IMG/VR virus record: IMGVR_UViG_3300032401_000001
Location: 62,001 to 126,000 of that record
Strand: one strand, 5' to 3'
Source: a virus
DNA: 64,000 bases
The notes under the pieces were generated by a model. It ran no database searches. It was not told the origin of the DNA and saw nothing but the letters and a program-made list of their open reading frames with translations. The number at the start of each line of letters is the position of its first letter. Within the stretch, counting starts at the first letter, position 1. Positions 8,644-16,836 of this stretch are shown here, piece by piece. Made by a program: the position numbers and the translations under genes.

Positions 8644-9065
8644 TCTGCGAGAAGTGCCCAGTCGCCCTGCTGTGCTTCGCCGACACGCTCGACGTGCGCT
8701 ACTGCACCCGCTGCAAAGGCCTGGTCTGCGGCGTCCCCAGCGACGATGAACGTGGCGTCAATCTATACTTGCGCATCATCGTGACGGTGCGCTGCACGCA
8801 GTACCATCTCGTACACCCCGACAAAGTTCGCCGGACGGCGCCAGCGATGACCAACTTCGACGGCTGTATCCGCTGCGATCCCATTGGTCACGCAAACACC
8901 GCGGAATTCTCACGCAGCGTCGATCACTACCACCACGGGCGTGACGGCAGCGTCTTGGGCTTCTCGCACGCCAAGTGGTGCAAGCGCGAGCGCTGGTGGT
9001 TGTACCGTGACAGCGATGAAGCGTCGCTGGGCTTCTACCTGCCCCGGCCGGTAGAGGCGCCATGA
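8640..9065 (+). CDS. Tri-CxxC family protein, copy 4 (141 aa)
   Basis: Signature C3-x2-C6-P-V-A-L-L-C12, central pair C22-x2-C25, third pair CIRCDP at about residues 76-79. It is followed by a His- and Trp-rich extension (DHYHHGRDG, then KWCKRERWW). One of the longest members. ATGA overlaps on both sides. Confidence 0.8.
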   Translation: MICEKCPVALLCFADTLDVRYCTRCKGLVCGVPSDDERGVNLYLRIIVTVRCTQYHLVHPDKVRRTAPAMTNFDGCIRCDPIGHANTAEFSRSVDHYHHGRDGSVLGFSHAKWCKRERWWLYRDSDEASLGFYLPRPVEAP

Positions 9066-9292
9066 ACGACTGTGGCACCTGTCCGGCGGCGTTGTTGTGC
9101 CTGGCAAGCGACTACATCCACACCAGCTGTCAACAGTGTGGTTGCGGGGTGCATATTGACCCCTACTGCGACACGGTACTGCTTGTGCGAGAAGCGTGCT
9201 GCCAAACGCTGATAGGACGCTGGGTCTGGGGTCCTTGCTGCAGCACGAATCCCGCGTGGCAGCGCTGGAAGGTCATCGATGCCCGCACCTGA
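9062..9292 (+). CDS. Tri-CxxC family protein, copy 5 (76 aa)
   Basis: Shortest member. C4-x2-C7-P-A-A-L-L-C13, central CQQCGCG, then CC and a late CC instead of a clean third CxxC. It overlaps the next copy by 14 nt. The loss of spacing may mark a degenerating duplicate. Confidence 0.7.
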   Translation: MNDCGTCPAALLCLASDYIHTSCQQCGCGVHIDPYCDTVLLVREACCQTLIGRWVWGPCCSTNPAWQRWKVIDART

Positions 9293-9722
9293 GCCGAAGA
9301 ACGACTGCGGCACCTGTCCCTGGTCGCTGCTCTGTCTCGGCGACGGGTTGCTCTTCAATCGCTGCCATAACTGCCTGCGCGTCTTCCTGATGGATGGCAC
9401 CGCCCGTGCAGTATACTATCCCCCTTACGACGATCGGAACCTACTCCACAATGAAGACACGATCGAAGGTCTCGCGTACAGCTGTCCGGCGTGCCTCCCG
9501 GAGAAGTGGCTCGGCTGGCAAGTCGGCTGTGACTTCCAAGAAACGCCCGGCCTCGCGCAGCGCCGTGAAGCAGCCAGTTTCTGGGCGGGGTACCGCAAAG
9601 GTGAAGACCTCCTACGACTTTGCCGGCCTGGCGGAGAAGCTCGAAGCGCTGTCGCTGTGCTGGCATCTCCCGGCGCCGGATGCTCCAGCGCAGCTGGTGG
9701 CGCCCAGCGGACTCGAAGCTGA
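9279..9722 (+). CDS. Tri-CxxC family protein, copy 6 (147 aa, long 3' overlap)
   Basis: After a short extension the signature is C10-x2-C13-P-W-S-L-L-C19, with central pair C29-x2-C32 and third pair CPACLPEKW near residue 70. From about residue 90 the frame overlaps the next gene in another frame and shows no family resemblance. The extra C-terminal residues may therefore be read-through of a once shorter protein. Confidence 0.65.
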   Translation: MPAPEPKNDCGTCPWSLLCLGDGLLFNRCHNCLRVFLMDGTARAVYYPPYDDRNLLHNEDTIEGLAYSCPACLPEKWLGWQVGCDFQETPGLAQRREAASFWAGYRKGEDLLRLCRPGGEARSAVAVLASPGAGCSSAAGGAQRTRS

Positions 9723-9996
9723 AATCGTCAATAGCGGCGGCAACGCCTTACTGGCGCTCCTGGCCGATGGCGTCACGAATCGGCTGCGGCGCGCCGGGGT
9801 AAAGCGCAGCCACTGGATGGGCTACCTCGTGGCCAAGGCGTTGATCAACCTGGCGCTGGGCATCGCCCAGAGCGATCACATCCCCCGTGAAGTGGTGACC
9901 GGCATCTTCGCCCACGCCCTCGACGAGATCGAGTTGCCGTACCTGCGGCAGGTCATGCAGCCGCTGGGCAGCCCCCGCCAGCGCGACCGCAACTAG
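9451..9996 (+). CDS. Hypothetical protein with basic low-complexity N-terminus, up to 181 aa
   Basis: ATG 9451 opens with about 50 residues of Lys/Arg/Ser/Ala low complexity. An alternative GTG at 9601 begins at the well-structured part (KTSYDFAGLAEKLEAL). The body is helical and Leu/Ala-rich. The upstream start implies a 272-nt overlap with copy 6, the GTG a 122-nt overlap. Not recognised. Confidence 0.6.
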   Translation: MKTRSKVSRTAVRRASRRSGSAGKSAVTSKKRPASRSAVKQPVSGRGTAKVKTSYDFAGLAEKLEALSLCWHLPAPDAPAQLVAPSGLEAEIVNSGGNALLALLADGVTNRLRRAGVKRSHWMGYLVAKALINLALGIAQSDHIPREVVTGIFAHALDEIELPYLRQVMQPLGSPRQRDRN

Positions 9997-10016
9997 CTCC
10001 TCCTTTCCGGTATCAG
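9989..10016 (+). promoter_or_regulatory. Phage-type promoter 1 (GCAACT-N15-GTATCAG)
   Basis: The -35-like box is 9989-9994, the spacer is 15 nt and pyrimidine-rich, and the -10-like box is 10010-10016. The gene it would serve starts at 10070. The -35 box overlaps the stop of the preceding gene. Confidence 0.55.
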
Positions 10017-10069
10017 GAAGTGTGACGCGGCCCTCTCTCCCAACCCGCGCCACCGGAAAGGAGTGGTCT

Positions 10070-10429
10070 ATGGACGCAGCACTCAGCAACATGTTGGCGG
10101 CGCTCGCCGTTATGTTTCCCCAACTGCGCGTCGTTCATCTCTGCAACATTCTCGAGGCGTGTGGGGTCACGCTGGAGAAGGTGGCAACGCGGCTCGACTT
10201 CGTTTGTAAGACCGATCAGGGTGACGAACCGCAGTTGACGGTGCGTAACGCGTCCGGTTACACCGCTACCATCAAACTGGACCACTGGTCTGAGGCCAAT
10301 GATGGTGGCGGCATTCGGGCCAAATACTACAACATCATGGAGTTTCCTCGGCACCACGGTTGGTCAGCGCCAGATGGATTGGTGTTGATGAGAGCCATCG
10401 ACACGCTACTGCACCCGGACGGGCAGTGA
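10070..10429 (+). CDS. Hypothetical protein, 119 aa
   Basis: ATG 10070 has a good ribosome site (AAAGGAG, about 10057-10063) and follows promoter 1 by 54 nt. Helical N-terminal half, beta-rich C-terminal half. The stop overlaps the next ATG. Not recognised. Confidence 0.7.
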   Translation: MDAALSNMLAALAVMFPQLRVVHLCNILEACGVTLEKVATRLDFVCKTDQGDEPQLTVRNASGYTATIKLDHWSEANDGGGIRAKYYNIMEFPRHHGWSAPDGLVLMRAIDTLLHPDGQ

Positions 10430-10566
10430 TGCGCCTCTCCTACCTGATGCTGCTGTGGGTGCTGGTCGTGGCCGCCGTGTTCTGCGCGGCTGAGCCCATC
10501 CCCACCAAGAACGTCTCCCCGCCGACCACCGTGGCGTCATGCCACGGTCTCACCTGCACTGGTTGA
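10429..10566 (+). CDS. Small secreted or membrane-anchored peptide, 45 aa
   Basis: Residues 4-20 form a hydrophobic segment ([14 protein letters not shown]) typical of a signal peptide, followed by a short Pro/Thr/Cys tail. The cysteine after the hydrophobic stretch is not in a good lipobox. A small Rz1-like lysis peptide is one possibility but is unproven. It sits directly before the collagen-like lipoprotein gene. Confidence 0.55.
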   Translation: MRLSYLMLLWVLVVAAVFCAAEPIPTKNVSPPTTVASCHGLTCTG

Positions 10567-10580
10567 AAGGAGAATCGTAC

Positions 10581-11387
10581 ATGCGCAACAACTACGTCCT
10601 GCTGCTCATGGTCATCCTCTTCGCCAACTGCGGTGGCGAAACCGCAGGTGGCTCTCCCGACACCGACGCGGGCACCTCTACCCGCGATGGTGGCAGCGTC
10701 GTCACCTGCAACGACACCGACTGCATCTGCGTCGGTGACCCCGGTCCGACGGGACCGGCAGGACCGGCGGGACCGACGGGACCGACGGGTCCCCAAGGAC
10801 CCGTCGGTCTCAACGGCGCCACCGGCGCTACCGGCGCCCAAGGGTTGCAAGGACCCGCAGGGGCTACGGGCGCCACCGGTGCTCAGGGACCGCAAGGCCC
10901 CATCGGCCTCACCGGTGCCCAGGGCGCCCAGGGTGCCCAGGGGGTGCAAGGCCCCAAGGGTGACACCGGCGCTGCCGGGGCCACCGGCGCCACCGGCGTC
11001 ACCGGCGCCCAGGGATCACAGGGACCGACGGGACCGCTGGGACCGACGGGTCCCCAAGGACCCGTCGGTCTCACTGGCCCGGGGTTCTCGCGCGATGACA
11101 TCTACCACGCGCCGCTGACCGGGGGCTGCGTCGACATCCCGGCCAGTGGCACTGGTCCGGGCACCATCACCCTGCAGTGCCTCAACGCCGCTGACCTGAT
11201 GGTCGGTTGCAGCTGCGTGGTCTTCCCGCCCAGCGGTTCCGACTACCGCAACGTCATGCTGACCAAGAGCGGGTTCGAGAACCCGCCCAACACCGCGCAG
11301 AAAGCGTGGTGCCAGTGCCAAGCCTACAACTACTGGTCGCAGCCCGGTCGGGTGTGCGCCAGCGCACAGTGCGCTGTGCTCCCGTGA
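10581..11387 (+). CDS. Collagen-like (Gly-X-Y) lipoprotein, 268 aa
   Basis: ATG 10581 follows AAAGGAGA. A signal sequence ends in LFANCGGE, a plausible though non-canonical lipobox with the acylated Cys at about residue 17. A short Cys-rich spacer is followed by roughly 37-40 uninterrupted Gly-X-Y triplets rich in GPT, GPA, GAT and GAQ (about residues 54-170). A C-terminal Cys-rich domain of about 95 residues (CSCVVF, CQC) may be a trimerisation or receptor head. It could be a virion fibre part or a surface lipoprotein made in the infected host; the signal peptide favours the latter. Confidence 0.85.
   Translation: MRNNYVLLLMVILFANCGGETAGGSPDTDAGTSTRDGGSVVTCNDTDCICVGDPGPTGPAGPAGPTGPTGPQGPVGLNGATGATGAQGLQGPAGATGATGAQGPQGPIGLTGAQGAQGAQGVQGPKGDTGAAGATGATGVTGAQGSQGPTGPLGPTGPQGPVGLTGPGFSRDDIYHAPLTGGCVDIPASGTGPGTITLQCLNAADLMVGCSCVVFPPSGSDYRNVMLTKSGFENPPNTAQKAWCQCQAYNYWSQPGRVCASAQCAVLP
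10782..11074 (+). repeat. Internal direct repeats in collagen-like gene
   Basis: A block of about 33 nt encoding [11 protein letters not shown] occurs near 10782-10814 and again near 11042-11074 with almost no change. Many shorter GGNCCN units lie between. It indicates expansion by slippage or recombination. Confidence 0.75.
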
Positions 11388-11799
11388 AGTGACGGACGAC
11401 GGCGTAGTCCATGCTCACCGCGGAGGAGGAAGGGGCGGTGGGCATGGGCTACGGGCGTCGCGGCTCTGCTTTACCCCGTAAAGAACTCGCTCGAGCGTGC
11501 CCACAGCGTGCGCACGCAGGCGACGTCACGTCGCTATGGCGGGCTCACGCTCGCAGATGAGGAATCGACGGTGCTTGAGCTTGCCCCCGTGGGACAAGCT
11601 CACCCGATGAGGCTGCCACCTCATTCTGAGGTGGCTGCCTCATCTGGGCCGCACCTCGTCGGCTCACTGGCGACCTCCGGCCAACCTCGAGATGTGGGCT
11701 GCCTCATCTCGAGGTCAGGCCGGAGGCGCCTGCTCGTAACGAACTCAGGAGCGAGAAGAGAATCACGCAGATCAACGAAGCACCACGAAAGGACTCCGC
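11388..11799. ncRNA. Gene-free hairpin-rich region 1 (candidate structured RNA)
   Basis: No convincing ORF. It holds successive long hairpins: about 11397-11460 (imperfect, over 20 bp), 11606-11644 (about 17 bp around loop TTC, one mismatch) and 11674-11726 (CCTCCGGCC and ACCTCGAGATG pairing with their complements). Palindromic site 2 lies inside. It resembles the two larger hairpin regions at 21353 and 39118. Confidence 0.5.
11469..11483. promoter_or_regulatory. Palindromic site 2, CTTTAC-CCC-GTAAAG
   Basis: Perfect inverted repeat inside gene-free region 1, 11,164 bp after site 1. Confidence 0.6.
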
Positions 11800-12474
11800 A
11801 TGAACCCCGTGATCCGCATCACCTTTCAGAGCCTCACCGACTTCATCGAGGAGCTGCAGAAGCTTGGTCTCAAGCGCGTCTTCCGGTACGACAACGCGTC
11901 GTACGCCGGCGGGGCGTACACCGCGCTCGAGCCGACCAGCATGACCTACCTGGTCGCCGACGTGCACTACCCCGAGGGCGTCGAACTCCAGCGTGCCCTC
12001 AACCCGCAGTACGAGATCTGCGGGGATCACTACGGTCGCCACGGCGGCAACTGGTCCAGCAACGGTGACTGGTGCACCGCCAGCACCGGCGGCAAGAAGG
12101 AGTTCGTCGACTGGCTCAAGCGCCTGAAGGTCGATCAGGGCGCCATCAAGGGGCTGCGCAGCACCAAGATCTCCGACCTGACCACGTTGATCGACGATTC
12201 GAATGTCGACGATGACACCGACTTCTCGATCACGCTGCAGGAGAAGCGCGGCCGCGGCGAGACCGACCTCACGGTGAACCTGTGCGGCGGTCTCATCACC
12301 AAGCTACTCATGCGCATCCAGAAGGAGCGGCACGGCACTTCACTGACCTACCAGCTCATCATCGAGAACTGGCCGGCGCTGCTGCAGGCGATGCGCGAGA
12401 AGAACGAAGCCGCGTTCGTGACGGCGGGCGTCGAGATCCTCGTCGGCAAGATCGAGGTGCTCTGCAAGGAGTGA
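11800..12474 (+). CDS. Hypothetical protein, 224 aa
   Basis: ATG 11800 follows a GAAAGGA ribosome site. Mixed alpha/beta with a central Asp-rich stretch (DDSNVDDDTD). The C-terminal 70 residues are helical. No family is recognised. Its stop overlaps the start of tri-CxxC copy 7. Confidence 0.75.
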   Translation: MNPVIRITFQSLTDFIEELQKLGLKRVFRYDNASYAGGAYTALEPTSMTYLVADVHYPEGVELQRALNPQYEICGDHYGRHGGNWSSNGDWCTASTGGKKEFVDWLKRLKVDQGAIKGLRSTKISDLTTLIDDSNVDDDTDFSITLQEKRGRGETDLTVNLCGGLITKLLMRIQKERHGTSLTYQLIIENWPALLQAMREKNEAAFVTAGVEILVGKIEVLCKE

Positions 12475-12764
12475 TGATGGCGTGTGAGACCTGCCCCGTT
12501 GCGCTCATCTGCTTCGGGGCGGGTACTTTTCACGCCTACGAGTGCGCCTGTGGCCGCCTGAGCTTCATAGAGTATTTTCCGGCGTATGAGAAGTACGAAG
12601 CGGAAGAGGACTTCGATCTGCGCCCGCTGATTCACGTCGTCTGGTGTCCGACGCCCCAGCAATGCGGACGTCGGCGCCACACGGCGGGCTGTCCTCACTG
12701 CAAACCCGAGGAGTGGCGCAACTCGAACAACCGCCGTGTGAAGTTCACGGACCACACGAAATGA
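12474..12764 (+). CDS. Tri-CxxC family protein, copy 7 (96 aa)
   Basis: Tandem ATGs at 12474/12477. Signature C4-x2-C7-P-V-A-L-I-C13, central CAC(G), third pair GCPHCKPEEW near residue 78. The GCxxCxPxxW form of the third motif recurs in copies 6, 18 and 23. Start and stop both overlap neighbours by 1-4 nt. Confidence 0.8.
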   Translation: MMACETCPVALICFGAGTFHAYECACGRLSFIEYFPAYEKYEAEEDFDLRPLIHVVWCPTPQQCGRRRHTAGCPHCKPEEWRNSNNRRVKFTDHTK

Positions 12765-13198
12765 CCTGTGACCGCTGCCCGCTCTCGTTGATCTGCTTCG
12801 CCGGAGAGCTCGACAATCGGATCTACGCTTGCCACAAGTGCCAGACCGGCGTCATGCTGCCAGACTTCTGGCGCTGGTACTTCTGGCGCTGTCCGGAGCA
12901 GCATCGACCGGACGGGATCGCCGGACTCTGTGTCGAATGCGACCCACTGCATTGGGACGACCGACCCGGCCGCTTGGCAGTCGTCCGTAACCGGGACTGT
13001 ACCGACAGCCGGCGACACAAGAAGTGGCGCAGTCGGTTGGCGCGCCAGGCGACCCATCAGCGCCGCGAGCGAGAAGCAGATAAAGTCGAAAAGCAGCGCT
13101 TGAAAGAACTGGCGTGGGGAACCCAAGCACAACGTTCAGCACCACGTCGTGTAGCCAAGAAGCAAGATCGTCCGGGACGGAGGTACAAGCACCTATGA
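12761..13198 (+). CDS. Tri-CxxC family protein, copy 8 (145 aa)
   Basis: Starts at ATG 12761 inside an ATGA overlap; the longer in-frame ORF from 12644 lies in copy 7 and is rejected. C3-x2-C6-P-L-S-L-I-C12, central CHKC, third pair CVECDPLHW. Followed by a 65-residue Arg/Lys/Gln-rich helical tail unique to this copy, probably a nucleic-acid-binding or protein-contact extension. Confidence 0.8.
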   Translation: MTCDRCPLSLICFAGELDNRIYACHKCQTGVMLPDFWRWYFWRCPEQHRPDGIAGLCVECDPLHWDDRPGRLAVVRNRDCTDSRRHKKWRSRLARQATHQRREREADKVEKQRLKELAWGTQAQRSAPRRVAKKQDRPGRRYKHL

Positions 13199-13491
13199 CC
13201 TGCGACCACTGTGAACTGTCGCTGATGTGCCTCAGTGGCAACGTCGACGAGTCGGTGCGATTGAAATTGTGCCTCATCTGTGGCCGCGTCTGGCTTCCGG
13301 GGATGAACGTCTTCCGTTGTGCGGCACCGATGCAGCTGTCTACAGCCCTTGCACATCGCCTGACGCAGCTCTTCAGTCCGCGCGGCTGTGACATCTGTGG
13401 GCCGCATGCGCAGCAGCACCTACGCAGCGGCGTACCCATCATCAAGACAGTGTACTTCGACCTGGATGACCACGATCTGCACAGCGCCTAG
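13195..13491 (+). CDS. Tri-CxxC family protein, copy 9 (98 aa)
   Basis: C3-x2-C6-E-L-S-L-M-C12 (Glu replaces the usual Pro), central CLICG, third pair CDICGP. The start overlaps the previous stop (ATGA). It is followed at once by a different Cys-rich gene. Confidence 0.8.
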   Translation: MTCDHCELSLMCLSGNVDESVRLKLCLICGRVWLPGMNVFRCAAPMQLSTALAHRLTQLFSPRGCDICGPHAQQHLRSGVPIIKTVYFDLDDHDLHSA

Positions 13492-13501
13492 GAGGCCTCC
13501 C

Positions 13502-13735
13502 ATGCCGCTGCAGCACCTGCAGGATTCCCCGTTCCCCATGACGCTCAAGGCACGCGTCGGGGGCCATGAAGAAGTATCGATCGACGAGAAGTGCACCTGT
13601 GGCCACCTGCGTTCGGAGCACTACGATACCCTGGCCTACGGCCACGGCTCGTGCGCCATGGCCATCGCCGCAGACGCCACCACGATGTGCGACTGCCCCC
13701 AGTTCACCTGGACCGGGCACGTCTTCGCGTCGTAG
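13502..13735 (+). CDS. Small Cys/His-rich protein, 77 aa
   Basis: Residues about 29-75 carry CTCGHLRSEHYD, then HGSCAMAI and CDCPQFTW. This CxCGHxRxxH...C...CxCxxF arrangement looks like a compact zinc-binding module distinct from the tri-CxxC family. ATG 13502 follows GGAGGCC. Confidence 0.7.
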   Translation: MPLQHLQDSPFPMTLKARVGGHEEVSIDEKCTCGHLRSEHYDTLAYGHGSCAMAIAADATTMCDCPQFTWTGHVFAS

Positions 13736-13746
13736 AGGAGCACACG

Positions 13747-13986
13747 ATGGCCCATCAGAAGTTCGACCCCGGCACGTTCCGTGCGGAGATGGAGGATCTC
13801 ATAGTCGTTGCTCGACGCGGGGTCCGGGCACGGACCCGTGAAGTCGCACTGAAGACGTTCTTCCAGCTCCTCCGGGAGCTGCAGATCAGCGCCGAGTACC
13901 TGGGCGGAGCGTCGGCCTGTGCGGCCATGGGCGCAGTGCGGGAGCCCCTGGCCGTCATGATGACCAAGGACGGCGTGGAGCCATGA
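13747..13986 (+). CDS. Hypothetical protein, 79 aa
   Basis: ATG 13747 follows GAGGAG. Predominantly helical. The stop overlaps the next ATG. Not recognised. Confidence 0.65.
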   Translation: MAHQKFDPGTFRAEMEDLIVVARRGVRARTREVALKTFFQLLRELQISAEYLGGASACAAMGAVREPLAVMMTKDGVEP

Positions 13987-14303
13987 TCGTCGACGCACGG
14001 ACTCGCGAGCTCTTCCAGCGCATCGGTGAAGCCCGCATCCGCCAGCTGCCTATCCTGCTCAGCCCCGATGATCTCGAGACCCTCATCAACGTCGTGCAGC
14101 AGCAGATGGCGGATTTCAACCAAGCCAAGGATCTCGCTGAGGCGTCGAATCAGATCATCGAAAGCTACAAGCAGCTGCTCGAGGAGAGCAAAGCTCGCGA
14201 AGCTACGCTGCGCACCATCGCTGAAGAGACCGTCGAGATCGCCAAGCGGCTCGGCAACACCCCTACATTCGAGATGCTGTACAAGCCGGTGGGCAAGGCG
14301 TGA
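13983..14303 (+). CDS. Coiled-coil-like hypothetical protein, 106 aa
   Basis: Long helical stretch from residue 35 to about 90 with heptad-like Leu/Ile/Ala spacing and alternating charge. It overlaps the preceding gene (ATGA) and tri-CxxC copy 10 (GTGA). Not recognised. Confidence 0.7.
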   Translation: MIVDARTRELFQRIGEARIRQLPILLSPDDLETLINVVQQQMADFNQAKDLAEASNQIIESYKQLLEESKAREATLRTIAEETVEIAKRLGNTPTFEMLYKPVGKA

Positions 14304-14596
14304 CCTGCGCGGAGTGTCCCTACTCGCTGCGTTGCCTCATGGACGATCTGCAGCGACAACAGTGTCGCTACTGCAGTCGAGTGGTAGTGATGATCGAACC
14401 GCCTCAGATGTTCGACGTGATGCGTGGTGAGTACGTTGACCAAGAAGAGTGGCCGGGGCACTTCGCGCTGATCCGCTGTCCTTCACCTGCGTACGAACAC
14501 GCTGGGGTCGTCACCATGGGCTGCGCCGTGTGCTGCCCCACCGACCCATTGTGGACGGACGTCGGCATCACCATCGAGGACCTCAGTGACCTGTGA
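14300..14596 (+). CDS. Tri-CxxC family protein, copy 10 (98 aa)
   Basis: GTG start inside GTGA. C3-x2-C6-P-Y-S-L-R-C12, central CRYC, third GCAVCC. The C-terminus IEDLSDL is shared in form with copies 11 and 17, marking a recent duplication unit. Confidence 0.8.
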   Translation: MTCAECPYSLRCLMDDLQRQQCRYCSRVVVMIEPPQMFDVMRGEYVDQEEWPGHFALIRCPSPAYEHAGVVTMGCAVCCPTDPLWTDVGITIEDLSDL

Positions 14597-14936
14597 CCGT
14601 TGCCCCTACTCGTTGCTCTGCCTCCGCGGCCAGCCGCGCCGGCGCTGCAAAGGGCGCTGCGGCCGCACCATGCTGATCCTCAGCATCTCCACGTTCCACT
14701 TCAACGAATGGCGGGTGCGCGACCTGAGCGGCGAGACGCTCACGGCCATTGGCCAGATGGTGCCCGAGACGATCCAGGGACACGCAGTGTTGCTTCGCTG
14801 CCCCCACGAACGGCGGGCGCCGGTAGCCGAGTACCGCTGGTGTCCTCACTGCATCGTTTCGTTGGGGAACCGCATCAACGAAGACGACCGACACGTCTGG
14901 GACGATACCGACGTCGAGGATCTCGGTGATCTGTAG
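14586..14936 (+). CDS. Tri-CxxC family protein, copy 11 (116 aa)
   Basis: The GTG start overlaps copy 10 by 11 nt. C3-x2-C6-P-Y-S-L-L-C12, central CKGRC (one residue longer than CxxC), third CPHC. Ends VEDLGDL. Confidence 0.8.
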   Translation: MTCDRCPYSLLCLRGQPRRRCKGRCGRTMLILSISTFHFNEWRVRDLSGETLTAIGQMVPETIQGHAVLLRCPHERRAPVAEYRWCPHCIVSLGNRINEDDRHVWDDTDVEDLGDL

Positions 14937-15273
14937 CGAGTGCCCGTTCTCGCTGGTCTGCCTCAGCGGCGCGCAATACCAGCAGTACTGTGTGGCCTGT
15001 CGTTGCCTCATCGTGCAGATCCCGCGCGAGCACGGACGTATCGAACTGGCGACGCTGATGTGTGAACCATTGCTCGACGGTACTCGTCCCTTCAACGTGC
15101 GCGAGCACTCACAGATGCGCTTTTCCCCAGCCAGCTTCTGTTGTCGCTGCTATCCGCAGAACTACAACTTCGATCCCTCGCCCGCCTGTCGTCGCGAAGT
15201 CGTCCACTACGTCGCGACGCAGGCGTTCACGCACAAGCAGTGGCGGTACTTCCGCCGAGGGAAGAAGGCATGA
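14926..15273 (+). CDS. Tri-CxxC family protein, copy 12 (115 aa)
   Basis: The GTG start again overlaps its predecessor by 11 nt. C3-x2-C6-P-F-S-L-V-C12, central CVAC, third CCRCYP. Basic C-terminal tail. Confidence 0.8.
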   Translation: MICSECPFSLVCLSGAQYQQYCVACRCLIVQIPREHGRIELATLMCEPLLDGTRPFNVREHSQMRFSPASFCCRCYPQNYNFDPSPACRREVVHYVATQAFTHKQWRYFRRGKKA

Positions 15274-15656
15274 AGTGCGCTACGTGTCCGCTGTCGCTAC
15301 TGTGCCTGAGCGACCACCTCACCGAGTACTCCGAAGCGTGGATCGGCATGGTGGGGTCCGTGTGCACGCGCTGCGGGCGTTTCTCGACGCGTCCTGACGA
15401 GTCCAGCGGCATCTACATCTTCCACTGCGAACGCCGCTCGCCGGCGGTGATCACCGACGCCTACATCATCGGAGCCACGATTCGCGTGGGCGTGCCTTCA
15501 GTCGCGTCTGACCCCCAGGCCAAAGACGTCAAGCTGCCCGACTGGTTTCGTGATCCGGTGACTGGGCGGCGTTTGATGCGCACCATGCCAACGGGTTGTC
15601 TCCACTGTCGCGGTGAAACCCAACATGGCCCGACGCGGATCGAGGTGCTCGATTGA
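15270..15656 (+). CDS. Tri-CxxC family protein, copy 13 (128 aa)
   Basis: ATG 15270 in an ATGA overlap; the longer frame from 15141 is inside copy 12. C3-x2-C6-P-L-S-L-L-C12, an extended spacer, then central CTRCG and third GCLHC. Confidence 0.8.
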   Translation: MKCATCPLSLLCLSDHLTEYSEAWIGMVGSVCTRCGRFSTRPDESSGIYIFHCERRSPAVITDAYIIGATIRVGVPSVASDPQAKDVKLPDWFRDPVTGRRLMRTMPTGCLHCRGETQHGPTRIEVLD

Positions 15657-15904
15657 CCTGTGGCGAGTGTCCCCTGTCGCTGTTGTGCTTCAGCGAACTG
15701 GTCACCGAGAACGACGTAGCTATCTGCGACGACTGCAAACGGGTCATCATGTACGACGCCCGTGACAGCACCAACGCAATCTTCGCGTGTGCTAACCCCG
15801 CGCAGCTGGAATGCGCCATCGCCGCCGGCCGGGTGCACCGCCGTAGCGATTGTGAGTACGTCGCGTGCCACGACTGCTTGCGAAAGGCCATGAACCATGG
15901 CTGA
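15653..15904 (+). CDS. Tri-CxxC family protein, copy 14 (83 aa)
   Basis: TTG start overlapping the previous stop (TTGA). C3-x2-C6-P-L-S-L-L-C12, central CDDC, third CHDC very near the C-terminus. Confidence 0.78.
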   Translation: MTCGECPLSLLCFSELVTENDVAICDDCKRVIMYDARDSTNAIFACANPAQLECAIAAGRVHRRSDCEYVACHDCLRKAMNHG

Positions 15905-16208
15905 GTTCGAAATCACCTGTGCGCGTTGCAACGCGAAGATCGAGCACGTCTGCCACGAAGAGCTGCGGCAGTGGTTGGTGCGCATGCTGCGCATCCAGAT
16001 CGCGGCGCCCCGCGGCTTCAAGTCCTCACCGTTCTACTCGAAGGGGGACGAGAAAGCCCCGTTCTACACCGAAGCCTTCTTGTACTCCCTCCTGGGGAAA
16101 GAAGATGGCCGCACCATCTGCTACTCCTTCGAGCGGCTCATCCAGCTGTGCGGGTACGACCCAGTGCAGCTAATGCACGAAGCCGAAGCGGCGACCAACA
16201 AGAAGTGA
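15897..16208 (+). CDS. Cys-pair protein unrelated to tri-CxxC family, 103 aa
   Basis: Begins FEITCARCNAKIEHVC and then becomes a helical/beta domain without further Cys pairs. It interrupts the run of tri-CxxC genes between copies 14 and 15 and overlaps both. Not recognised. Confidence 0.7.
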   Translation: MAEFEITCARCNAKIEHVCHEELRQWLVRMLRIQIAAPRGFKSSPFYSKGDEKAPFYTEAFLYSLLGKEDGRTICYSFERLIQLCGYDPVQLMHEAEAATNKK

Positions 16209-16549
16209 CCTGCGATCGTTGCCCCATCTCGCTGCTGTGCTTCGGCGGGTCGATTCCGCCCGACATCATCTACCGCTGCGCTGCTTGCCGCGGCATCAAC
16301 TTCGAGCTGGGAAGCAATCGGCGCAGCTACTTCCGGTGCGATCGACTGCAGCTGCGCGAAGCGTACAAGCACACGCGGCAGCGTCGGCAGAGCTGCCTGC
16401 ATTGCAGCATGTCGATGGTCGTCTTCTATGACCACGAACACGGCAAACGCGTGCTCTACGAACGCCGCAAGCCTGGCGCCCGGTTGAAGCTGCACGCGTT
16501 CGAGACCGGAGCCCACTTGCCCCGGATACCGCCCTCCCCGGAGCCGTGA
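16205..16549 (+). CDS. Tri-CxxC family protein, copy 15 (114 aa)
   Basis: GTG 16205 in a GTGA overlap. C3-x2-C6-P-I-S-L-L-C12, central CAAC, third CLHC, then an Arg/His-rich C-terminus. Confidence 0.8.
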   Translation: MTCDRCPISLLCFGGSIPPDIIYRCAACRGINFELGSNRRSYFRCDRLQLREAYKHTRQRRQSCLHCSMSMVVFYDHEHGKRVLYERRKPGARLKLHAFETGAHLPRIPPSPEP

Positions 16550-16836
16550 TGAAGTGCGAACAGTGCCCCATCTCACTGCTCTGTCTCGGGGGTCCGATCT
16601 CCCGCCACGCTGCGACCTACTGTAACGTCTGCAAGTGCGTCGTGGTGCGCCGCTTCAACTACGCCCACAGACATAACGAACCCCTGAGCATCGTCGACCG
16701 ACGCTTCCCTTGTCGCGAGGAGGCGGCGCAGTTGCACCTGACGCACGTCCCGTGTCACATCTGTCGAGGACAACGTCGCCATCAACGACACCAGGCGCAG
16801 CGCCAGCGACGGTTGCAGCCCAAGAAACATCGATAA
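16546..16836 (+). CDS. Tri-CxxC family protein, copy 16 (96 aa)
   Basis: C4-x2-C7-P-I-S-L-L-C13, central CNVC, third CHIC. It ends in a 20-residue tail of Arg, His, Gln and Lys, suggesting contact with nucleic acid (inference). The last member before a transcription break. Confidence 0.8.
   Translation: MMKCEQCPISLLCLGGPISRHAATYCNVCKCVVVRRFNYAHRHNEPLSIVDRRFPCREEAAQLHLTHVPCHICRGQRRHQRHQAQRQRRLQPKKHR

Noticed and set aside
11508-12068. 186-codon ORF across hairpin region 1
   Set aside because: Runs through long hairpins and overlaps the well-supported gene at 11800 in another frame; Arg/His/Pro-rich shadow composition.
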